Below are positions 27,752-34,809 of a DNA stretch of 64,000 nt, piece by piece. The notes below the pieces were generated by a model. That model was not told the origin of the DNA. It did not search any database and saw only the letters and a list, made by a program, of their open reading frames with translations. The DNA lies in NCBI GenBank assembly GCA_020636105.1, contig JACJYL010000002.1, forward strand, positions 992,001-1,056,000. Reading direction: 5' to 3'. The translations under genes and the position numbers were made by a program. Position 1 is the stretch's first letter, and every line of letters begins with the position of its first letter. The DNA comes from Lewinellaceae bacterium (GTDB lineage Bacteria; Bacteroidota; Bacteroidia; Chitinophagales; Saprospiraceae).

Positions 27752-29905
27752 TCAATCTTCCAGGTATTTCACAGGAGAATTGGTATTGTAGAAAAAGAAA
27801 GAATAGAGGTCAGCCTGTTCTTCGATGACTTTTGCGATCGGTTTACCGGCACCGTGGCCCGCTTTGGTCTCAATGCGGATCAACACCGGGTTATCGCCGG
27901 CCTGAGCCTGTTGCAGTCTTGCCGCAAATTTAAAGGAGTGAGCCGGCACCACGCGGTCATCGTGATCTGCAGTGGTGATCATGGTAGCCGGGTATTCGAC
28001 TCCGTCCTTCAGGTTTTGCAAAGGAGAATAGGACAGCAAATTGGCAAATTGTTCAGGGTCATCACTGGAGCCGTATTCCGGGATCCATCCTTTTCCTACA
28101 GTAAACAGGTGATACCTGAGCATATCCATCACCCCAACAGCCGGAAAGGCCACAGCAAAAAGATCAGGCCGCTGCGTCATGGCTGCCCCCACCAGTAATC
28201 CTCCATTGGAGCCTCCGGCGATCGCCAGTTTTTCTTTGGAAGTATAACCCTGGTCAATGAGGTATTCACCCGCAGCGATGAAATCATCGAATACATTTTG
28301 TTTGTTGAGCAGCATACCGGCCTTGTGCCATTCCTCGCCATACTCTCCCCCACCGCGTAAATTGGCCATGGCATACACCCCGCCGTTCTCTAGCAATACC
28401 ATTCGCATTGCACTAAAAGATGGTGAAAGACTGATATTGAACCCTCCGTAGCCGTAAAGATAGGCAGGGTTCTGTCCATCCATTTTTAACCCTTTTTTAT
28501 GGACGATGAACATGGATACATCGGTGCCGTCTTTGCTTTTGTAAAATACCTGCTTTTCAACATAGTCTTCCGGATTGAATTCCAGCTCGGCTTTGTAGAA
28601 TTGTTCTGACTTTCCGGTAGCAATATCGTATTTGAAAATGGTATTTGGATAAGTAAATGAGGTAAAACTGTAAAATAGAATTTTATCGTCTTCCTTGCCT
28701 CCGAATCCGCCGGCACTTCCCAAACCAGGTAATTTAATTTCCTTCATGCCGCTGCCATCGTATTCATATTGGTAGAAAAAGTCAGTGGCATTTTTCAGGT
28801 AATTGGCAAATATCTTGCCCCCACCGGTATTGACGCCCTGCAGAAGGTTTTCACCTTCCGGAATGACCTCCACCCAGTTTTCTTTGGCAGGATTGGCAGG
28901 GTCCACAGCCACCAGTTTGTAGTTGGGCGCGTCAATGTCGGTCCTTACGAGGAATTTTCCATTGACATGATGCACGACAGAGCTTTTGTTGGAATATCCT
29001 TCAAACAAGGTCTTAAATTTTCCGTCATTTTCCAGGTCTTTGAACATTACCGCAAAACCGTCTGTTCCCGGCTGCTGGTAGAGAATGAAATATTTTTCGT
29101 CTTCCGTTACGCCGCCGAAATGGTAGTAATCAGGATTGTTACGGTCTTCAAAAACCAGTTTGTCTTTGGACTGATCAGTGCCCAGTTCGTGGTAATAAAC
29201 AGAGTGGTACTGGTTGTTTCCGGAAAGTTCCATGCCTTTGGCAGGAGCGGGATAACGGCTGTAGAAGAAACCGTTTTTATACCAGGAAGCCCCGGAGAAT
29301 TTAACCCAGTTGAGCACGTCGGGCATTTCTTTTTTGGTCTCGATTTCCATAACGTGAAGCGTACTCCAGTCGGAACCGCCTTCCGAACGGGAATAGGCGG
29401 CGTATTTGTCATCCGAAGAAAAACCTACGAGACTGATGGAAACCGTTCCATCTGCAGAAAGTGCATTGGGATCGATAAATACTTCTGGGGTGCCTTCCAG
29501 TCCTTTTTGGAAATAAATGACCGATTGGTTTTGCAACCCGTCATTTTTATTAAAAAAATAATACTCTCCGACTTTATAGGGGGAGCTCAGTCTAGGGTAA
29601 TTAATAAGTTCCGTGAGGCGTTTTTCGATGGCCTTGCGGAAAGGAATTTGCTCCAGGTATCCCTGGGTCACGGCGTTTTCAGCGTCAACCCATTTCTTTA
29701 CATTGGCGGCGGTATCGATTTCCAGCCAGCGAAAAGGATCTTTCACTTCTGTGCCATGGTAGTCGTCGGTCTGATCGACCATTGCTGTTTCTGGATAATT
29801 CACTTTGATAATTGTGTTTTGAATGGCTTCTGATTCCGGTTTTTGTTCGGCGCAACTATTCAGCAGGGCAACGAACAAGAATACGATTAATAAGTGTTTT
29901 TGCAT
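27752..29905 (-). CDS. Prolyl oligopeptidase family serine peptidase (S9A), lipoprotein
   Basis: A 717-residue enzyme with lipobox LLNSC at residue 18, so it is exported and lipid-anchored. Residues about 35-430 form the seven-bladed propeller typical of POP. The C-terminal alpha/beta-hydrolase domain has nucleophile Ser566 in GGSNGGLL, the Asp near 650 in TADHDDRVVP, and His684 in KAGHGAGKP. The motif YGYGGFNIS and RGGGEYGEEWHKAG are also classical. It should cleave proline-containing oligopeptides in the periplasm or at the outer membrane. Full length; single gene with its own terminator. Confidence 0.95.
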   Translation of the reverse strand: MQKHLLIVFLFVALLNSCAEQKPESEAIQNTIIKVNYPETAMVDQTDDYHGTEVKDPFRWLEIDTAANVKKWVDAENAVTQGYLEQIPFRKAIEKRLTELINYPRLSSPYKVGEYYFFNKNDGLQNQSVIYFQKGLEGTPEVFIDPNALSADGTVSISLVGFSSDDKYAAYSRSEGGSDWSTLHVMEIETKKEMPDVLNWVKFSGASWYKNGFFYSRYPAPAKGMELSGNNQYHSVYYHELGTDQSKDKLVFEDRNNPDYYHFGGVTEDEKYFILYQQPGTDGFAVMFKDLENDGKFKTLFEGYSNKSSVVHHVNGKFLVRTDIDAPNYKLVAVDPANPAKENWVEVIPEGENLLQGVNTGGGKIFANYLKNATDFFYQYEYDGSGMKEIKLPGLGSAGGFGGKEDDKILFYSFTSFTYPNTIFKYDIATGKSEQFYKAELEFNPEDYVEKQVFYKSKDGTDVSMFIVHKKGLKMDGQNPAYLYGYGGFNISLSPSFSAMRMVLLENGGVYAMANLRGGGEYGEEWHKAGMLLNKQNVFDDFIAAGEYLIDQGYTSKEKLAIAGGSNGGLLVGAAMTQRPDLFAVAFPAVGVMDMLRYHLFTVGKGWIPEYGSSDDPEQFANLLSYSPLQNLKDGVEYPATMITTADHDDRVVPAHSFKFAARLQQAQAGDNPVLIRIETKAGHGAGKPIAKVIEEQADLYSFFFYNTNSPVKYLED

Positions 29906-30063
29906 GATGGTACTATTAAGCCTGGCGTCAGCCAGATGAGTAATTAAGTCGAGTAATGAAATAAGTCAATGAAGTGTAGATTTATCTTTGAAAATTAATG
30001 ATGAGATGGCTGCTGCTTTCAGAATTCATACCAAACGGTCCAAAAGTATGGCTACAAAATTAG

Positions 30064-30071
30064 TAAATTTG
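30064..30071 (+). promoter_or_regulatory. Candidate -7 element TAAATTTG
   Basis: Perfect match to the Bacteroidota TAnnTTTG consensus, 30 bases before the DUF481 start codon. No clear TTG at -33. Confidence 0.4.
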
Positions 30072-30100
30072 CAGCAATTTCAACCAAAAAGAAAGATTTA

Positions 30101-30862
30101 ATGATAAGAGCTGGACTCGTTTTTTGTATACTTTTTTTCGCCCTGTCAACCGCCAGAACACAAATTATCAATATTGAAGATTCACGAAAAAAAATTGATT
30201 CCGTCGGGTTGTTCGGCCAGCTGGACCTGACCTTCAGCCTGGTACAATCCTCCAAGCAATTGCTCACTTTCAAAGGCACCTCTCGTGCCGACTGGATACG
30301 GCCAAAAGGAGCCTGGATGGGCATTTTGGATTACCGGGTGATCATCAATGAAAAGGATAATCTTCAGGATGACGGATTCTTCCACTTGCGGTACGGTCGT
30401 TTGCTGAATAAACGGTTCACCTGGGAAGCTTTTAGCCAGCTTCAGCACAACAGGCAATTGCGTATCGACCTGCGGTGGCTGGCGGGTACCGGACCTCGTT
30501 TCCTGTTATACAACAAACCCAGGCAAAAAGCCTATCTAGGTGTCTTGTATATGTTTGAATACGATGAAATCGTTGCTTCCAATACCATTTGGCGCGACCA
30601 CCGTTTGAGCAGTTACCTGTCGGTGCATCTGCAGTTGACACCCAACCTGGATTTTGCCAGCACCTCCTACTACCAGCCCTTGATCGGTAATTTTGCAGAG
30701 TCGAGGGTTTCTTCTGTCAATTCCCTGAGTTTCAAGTTCACGGATCACCTACAGTTCCGCATCCAGTTCAACATCAGCTACGATGGCCGCCTCGCCAAAG
30801 AAACGGAGAATGTTCCCGCCACGGTGTATAATTTCACTAACGGGTTGAGATGGGCGTTTTGA
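30101..30862 (+). CDS. DUF481 family outer-membrane protein
   Basis: A 253-residue protein with signal peptide ending TARTQ. Repeated amphipathic strands with motifs FHLRYGRLLNKRFTWEAFSQ and QHNRQLRIDLRWLAGTGPRF, and the closing strand TVYNFTNGLRWAF. This matches the DUF481 family of small outer-membrane barrels, whose function is not established. Full length. Its stop codon overlaps the first base of an 8-bp tandem repeat. Confidence 0.85.
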   Translation: MIRAGLVFCILFFALSTARTQIINIEDSRKKIDSVGLFGQLDLTFSLVQSSKQLLTFKGTSRADWIRPKGAWMGILDYRVIINEKDNLQDDGFFHLRYGRLLNKRFTWEAFSQLQHNRQLRIDLRWLAGTGPRFLLYNKPRQKAYLGVLYMFEYDEIVASNTIWRDHRLSSYLSVHLQLTPNLDFASTSYYQPLIGNFAESRVSSVNSLSFKFTDHLQFRIQFNISYDGRLAKETENVPATVYNFTNGLRWAF

Positions 30863-30948
30863 TGTGTGGATGTGTGGATGTGCGGATGTGCGGATGTGCG
30901 GATGTGCGGATGTGCGGATGTGCGGATGTGCGGATGTGCGGATGTTTG
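30861..30948 (+). repeat. Tandem 8-bp repeat (GATGTGCG)n
   Basis: Eleven units in a row: two GATGTGTG, eight GATGTGCG, one GATGTTTG. The array begins within the TGA stop codon of the DUF481 gene. Because it lies after the stop, changes in copy number would not alter the protein. Confidence 0.95.
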
Positions 30949-31120
30949 GATAATTAGGCATGCAATTTTACCCGAAAAAAACAATCCTGAAAATCCAATA
31001 ATCCTAAAAATCCTGATCCTGACAAAGAGTAGATTTGTAATGTTAGCATTGAAACAAAAAATGGGCCCCGGGAATCAAAATTCCAAAGGCCCATTACAGT
31101 TAATTTTTTCACTTTCCTGA

Positions 31121-31657
31121 TTAAAAATAATATTCTACCACCAGTGTAACCCCAAGTCCCCCTGCGTAAAGTTCTATCTCTTCCGGGAAACCATTGGTAT
31201 CATGATACGGCCTGAATTCAATCCCCGCCATATAATCATCATCGCCGATCTCGTCATAATCGTATAAAACGATGGCATAATAATCATTGGGCTCGGTCAG
31301 GTCGAATTCCATTTCAAATTCGTAGATATCACCAGGATAGGCATCTATAAAATAAGCGGAAGATTCAAAGATCAACTCATCGTCTTTGTAAATAGTCGGA
31401 TAAATGTCCGGATCGCTGCCGGCGTCCCAGGAATAACCATTGTCATCACCCGGGAAATCGGTCACAATAATTGATTTTATAACGATCTTTTGAGGCGTGA
31501 CCTGGAAACCGCAATCTTCGCCAATATAACCAAGGGGACACTCGCAGGTACCATCAACGCAGTAGCCGTCATTATAACAAAATACATTATCACAGGGATC
31601 GTCCTTACAACTTAATACAGTGAGCAGAGGGAGCAGCAGGAAAAATAATTTTTTCAT
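31121..31657 (-). CDS. Lipoprotein with EGF-like domain
   Basis: A 178-residue lipoprotein: lipobox VLSC at residue 17. The mature N-terminus carries an EGF-like module with six cysteines (CDNVFCYNDGYCVDGTCECP, then GYIGEDCG). About 120 acidic residues follow, beta-rich (DFPGDDNGYSWDAGSDPD, YEFEMEFDLTEPNDYYAIVL), resembling a C2-like or jelly-roll fold. Such proteins are usually outer-membrane lipoproteins with a role in binding. A short TATCCTGAAAATCC-type repeat lies downstream. Confidence 0.75.
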   Translation of the reverse strand: MKKLFFLLLPLLTVLSCKDDPCDNVFCYNDGYCVDGTCECPLGYIGEDCGFQVTPQKIVIKSIIVTDFPGDDNGYSWDAGSDPDIYPTIYKDDELIFESSAYFIDAYPGDIYEFEMEFDLTEPNDYYAIVLYDYDEIGDDDYMAGIEFRPYHDTNGFPEEIELYAGGLGVTLVVEYYF

Positions 31658-31851
31658 CTTACGGGTTTGTTTATGATTGAAATCTTTGGTTTAATACACT
31701 TCAATAAGACAATTGACTCAACGTTTCTACTTTTTCCTTTCTGCGGCCAACCGTCTGATTATATGATGCTTAAAGTTCCGACAAACCACTATGAAAAACA
31801 ACTAAGGTTTTGTTAAAGGGGGTTAAAACTTGTTATGGTTGCTGTACACAC

Positions 31852-31903
31852 GAGGTGACATCTTCGCCGGGCGGCATGGCGCGAAGGCAAAAGGTGTCAT
31901 CTC
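31852..31903. repeat. REP-like hairpin copy 1
   Basis: GAGGTGACATCTT (31852-31864) pairs with AAGGTGTCATCTC (31891-31903), with G-T type differences only. A second copy is at 34052-34105. Each lies a few bases beyond the stop codon of a small minus-strand secreted-protein gene. Confidence 0.7.
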
Positions 31904-31922
31904 GATGCTACGCACTACTACG

Positions 31923-32303
31923 CTACTTCCTCGTCAGGATCAGTTTTTGCACGCCTTTCTCTTCGAAACCGCCAGGGCGTTTGGTGACCAAATCATTGTT
32001 GATGCCTATGACGAGTTTGCCTTTTTCCGTGAACTGGTAGATGGCCCTCAGTGTATTGGTATCCACGGTGGAGTTGAGATTGAGGTGGTGAGGCGTTTTG
32101 GAATCATCCGTACTGTAGAACATATCCTGCGCAGTTCCGCCCTTGGTGGAAACGGCTTTCCCCATCCCATCAAAGAACCAACCAATATCCTGGCCGGAAT
32201 GGTTTTTACCGCGCCATTCTCCTACGATGGTTTCCTCTTTTTGACCACAGGCCAATAACAAAATAACAAATAAAAAAATTATCCCAAAATGCTTAATGCT
32301 CAT
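31923..32303 (-). CDS. Small lipoprotein, lipocalin-like
   Basis: A 126-residue lipoprotein from MSIKHFGII; an ATG four codons upstream is possible. Lipobox LLLAC at about residue 19. The mature protein begins EETIVGEWRG, a phrase typical of lipocalin-like secreted domains. It ends with beta strands (KLVIGINNDLVTKRPGGFEEKGVQKLILTRK, in two pieces). Likely periplasmic-face lipoprotein; ligand unknown. A REP-like hairpin sits just after the stop codon. Confidence 0.7.
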   Translation of the reverse strand: MSIKHFGIIFLFVILLLACGQKEETIVGEWRGKNHSGQDIGWFFDGMGKAVSTKGGTAQDMFYSTDDSKTPHHLNLNSTVDTNTLRAIYQFTEKGKLVIGINNDLVTKRPGGFEEKGVQKLILTRK

Positions 32304-32501
32304 ATTATAAAACATTTTCTTTTAATTCATTCGACACGGATAAAACAGTTGTTTCAATGGAATGCAGCAAAGGCATGAGATAATCCGGAGGATTGGCCAT
32401 GATTTTACATTTTATTTAGGGGGCAAAATAAGAAAAATGAGGCAATTTTTTTGAGTGACGGATTGTTTTTTTTAAATTCAGGATGATTCAATTTTGGGCT
32501 C

Positions 32502-33152
32502 TTACTGTAACGCCAGCAAACGATCCAAAGTGATTTCCAGGTCTTTCGCATCCAGGTCGCGGGCAATGATCTTTCCTTTGTGGTTGAGCAGGAAATTGGA
32601 AGGCACCTTGGTGATATTGCATTCGATACAAACAGGGGAATCCCACCCTTTCAGGTCGGACACATGAATCCAGGGCAGGTGATTTTCTTCAATGCCGTTG
32701 ACCCAGGCGTTGATGTCCTCGTCCACCGAAATAGCGTAAATTTCGAAACCGTGATCCTTGTACTTTTCATAGGCTGGCAGGTAGTAATAACAATTTTCCT
32801 CCGTACAGATAGCATTACCGGAGGCCCAGAACTGTACCAGGGTGAATTTGTTTTGAGCAGGATCCAGCCTTACGGGTTCTCCTTGCGGAGAATGCAGAAC
32901 GATTTGGTCAAATTTCGCCTGTTGTCCTCGCCAGTTCAACAACCAAACGGAAGTCACTCCCAGCAACAAGACCAATGCAGCGGCCAGCTTTAATAAAGAA
33001 CGCCGGTGGACTGGCCGGTGGATATGTTTTTCCACGTCGGATTCATTGCCTTTGTCCACAGCCTCTTTGATCGTGGTCCATGAATTACTCCGGGGCTCCA
33101 GACGATCAAATGCCTCCTTGTGGGATTTGAATAATTGATCCAATTCATCCAT
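32502..33152 (-). CDS. Membrane-anchored anti-sigma-like / thioredoxin-fold fusion protein
   Basis: A 216-residue protein whose start overlaps the end of the ECF sigma gene by eight bases. Residues 1-50 are soluble and acidic (MDELDQLFKSHKEAFDRLEP), like Bacteroidota anti-sigma N-termini. A membrane helix occupies about 53-73. Residues 80-216 are a TlpA/AhpC-type thioredoxin fold (VQFWAS, HVSDLKGW, KVPSNFLLNHKGKII). Aligned with WCxxC, the first Cys is Asn113 while Cys116 is kept; extra cysteines are 121 and the CIEC pair 175/178. It should sit in the inner membrane with the thioredoxin domain in the periplasm and the N-terminus facing the sigma factor. The role as a redox-responsive anti-sigma is inference. 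Confidence 0.8.
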   Translation of the reverse strand: MDELDQLFKSHKEAFDRLEPRSNSWTTIKEAVDKGNESDVEKHIHRPVHRRSLLKLAAALVLLLGVTSVWLLNWRGQQAKFDQIVLHSPQGEPVRLDPAQNKFTLVQFWASGNAICTEENCYYYLPAYEKYKDHGFEIYAISVDEDINAWVNGIEENHLPWIHVSDLKGWDSPVCIECNITKVPSNFLLNHKGKIIARDLDAKDLEITLDRLLALQ

Positions 33153-33738
33153 GATGCTGAAAATTTTGGGTTAACGATATTATTTTTTTCTTTGCCCTTG
33201 ACAGTTGCGAAATGGAGGTTGACACCTCGATCTTCAGAATTTCTGAAATTTCATTATGGTCGTAACCTTCCAGCATATACAGCGAAAAAACCGTGCGATA
33301 ACCGTCAGGTAATGCGTGTAAAGCTTTGTATAAAAGATTCAGTTTTTGGTCCAGGTCATCTGTATCTTCGGAAGAAAAGGCTGACCCCATTTCCTCCCCG
33401 GCCGCAGAAGCTTCCGTCAGGAAGACGTTCTGATGTTTCTTTTTAAGGGCATCTATGCTTTTATTGATCACGATCCTTTTCACCCAGGCCCCAAACGTCG
33501 ATTGATAATTGTACTGGCTCAGCCGGGAAAATACATTGATGAAAGCTTCCTGCAAAACGTCCTCGGCATCTTCCGGATGATTGAGGATCCTGTATGCCGT
33601 ATTCAGCATAGCTTTGGCGTATAGCACATAAAGGCGATGCATGGCCTGCTGGTCGCCTCGTTTTGCCTGTTCGATCACGTCTTTTAATGGCTCAATAAAT
33701 GAACGCTGCTCTGGCACGTTAGAATTGTTTACTGACAT
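33145..33738 (-). CDS. RNA polymerase sigma-70 factor, ECF subfamily
   Basis: A 197-residue ECF sigma factor. Region 2 lies at about residues 30-100 (MHRLYVLYAKAMLNTAYRIL, HPEDAEDVLQEAFINVFSRL, FGAWVKRIVINKSIDALKK). Region 4 lies at about 135-190 (ALPDGYRTVFSLYMLEGYDH, EISEILKIEVSTSISQLSRAKK). It belongs to the Bacteroidota group whose genes are followed by a membrane anti-sigma factor, here the overlapping thioredoxin-fold fusion. Upstream lies a repeat-filled 370-bp interval, so the native promoter is not obvious. Confidence 0.93.
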   Translation of the reverse strand: MSVNNSNVPEQRSFIEPLKDVIEQAKRGDQQAMHRLYVLYAKAMLNTAYRILNHPEDAEDVLQEAFINVFSRLSQYNYQSTFGAWVKRIVINKSIDALKKKHQNVFLTEASAAGEEMGSAFSSEDTDDLDQKLNLLYKALHALPDGYRTVFSLYMLEGYDHNEISEILKIEVSTSISQLSRAKKKIISLTQNFQHHG

Positions 33739-34032
33739 TCGGGTTACTCGTTGCTCGTTGCTGGTTACTCGTTACTCGTTGCTGGTTACTCGTTTGTATT
33801 GTCGCAAAAAAGTTAAAAGGCTTTTGATTAACAGGGAACAACCTATCCTGAAAATCCTATAATCCAGAAAATCCTGATCCAGACAAAAATGCTCGTTGCT
33901 CGTTGCTGGTTACTCGTTGCTGGTTACTCGTTGTATTGTCGCAAAAAAGTTAAAAGGCTTTTGATTAACAGAGAACAACCTATCCTGAAAATCCTATAAT
34001 CTTGAAAATCCTGATCCAGACAAAAATGCTCG
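33739..34032. repeat. Duplicated 115-bp repeat unit with GTTGCTCG runs
   Basis: 33781-33895 and 33919-34032 are nearly identical direct copies (GCTGGTTACTCG, then TGTCGCAAAAAAGTTAAAAG, then TATCCTGAAAATCC...GATCCAGAC). They are separated and preceded by short TTGCTCGTTGCTGGTTACTCG-type runs. A related TGAAAATCC-type stretch is at 30984-31030. No gene lies here. Confidence 0.85.
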
Positions 34033-34051
34033 ATGATCGTTTAGTGTTGAT

Positions 34052-34105
34052 GAGGTGACATCTTCGCCATGCAGGCCAAAGAGCGATGGCTTAAGGTGTC
34101 ACCTC
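34052..34105. repeat. REP-like hairpin copy 2
   Basis: GAGGTGACATCTT (34052-34064) pairs with AAGGTGTCACCTC (34093-34105). It ends seven bases before the TlpA stop codon, the same placement as copy 1. Confidence 0.7.
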
Positions 34106-34112
34106 GAAACAC

Positions 34113-34610
34113 TTACTGCAACTTCTTCAACGCTTCCCTTAAACGATCGCCATGCAAATTTGTTGAGATGATCTCCCCTTTTGCGTTCAGCAACACATTG
34201 GAAGGAATACTGTTGACCCCATAAGTCCTTGCCGCCTCAGATTGCCAGCCTTTCAGGTCAGATACATGGTTTTTCCAGGTCAGTCCATCCTTTTTGATAG
34301 CGTCTACCCAGGCCTCTTTGTATTTGTCCAGGGAAACGCTGTAGATCTGAAACCCTTTGGCTCCTTTAAATTTGGCGCTCTTAAATTCATTGTAAACGCT
34401 CACCAGTTCTGGGTGTTTGACACGGCAGGGCCTGCACCAGGAGGCCCAGAAGTCGACCAAAACGACGTTGCCTTTCAGATCGGATAATTTCATCTCCACG
34501 CCATCCGGATTTTTCAGCGCAATTTCCGGGGCAACTTTTTCATCGCCGGGTGTCACAAAAGCCGCAAAGCCTACAAAAGCGGTCAGTAAAATAACAGTCA
34601 GGAACTTCAT
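34113..34610 (-). CDS. TlpA family thiol-disulfide reductase
   Basis: A 165-residue exported thioredoxin-fold protein. Signal or anchor segment at residues 1-20. Canonical redox site FWASWCRPC near residues 54-62, followed by the family's SLDKYKEAW, HVSDLKGW and the cis-Pro region NSIPSNVLLNAKGEII. It should reduce or isomerise disulfides in the periplasm. It shares HVSDLKGW and PSNxLLNxKGxII with the anti-sigma/thioredoxin fusion 1 kb away, so the two domains are paralogues, this one with an intact active site. Confidence 0.92.
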   Translation of the reverse strand: MKFLTVILLTAFVGFAAFVTPGDEKVAPEIALKNPDGVEMKLSDLKGNVVLVDFWASWCRPCRVKHPELVSVYNEFKSAKFKGAKGFQIYSVSLDKYKEAWVDAIKKDGLTWKNHVSDLKGWQSEAARTYGVNSIPSNVLLNAKGEIISTNLHGDRLREALKKLQ

Positions 34611-34809
34611 AGAAAGTAAAATTTTAGGTGGTTAAAAAATAATTCACTTTCTAAAGACTACTCGTTTTTGAGAATAATGCATGGGGAGGTTAAAAAAATT
34701 TAACCGCAGAGGACGCGGGGATAAGGCTGTGTTGCTTGGGGTTGAATTTTTGAAATGCCTCGAATGGTCAAAAAATATAGAGAGGTTACAGGTAAACAGT
34801 AATCATTCC

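Noticed and set aside
30749..31120. Open frames encoding HIRTSAHP-type and ADVRMCGC-type repeats
   Set aside because: They are translations of the 8-bp DNA tandem array in several frames; no initiation context and no conserved protein.
33781..34032. Regularly repeated sequence as a possible CRISPR array
   Set aside because: Only two long copies (about 115 bp) plus degenerate short runs, no uniform spacers and no cas genes.
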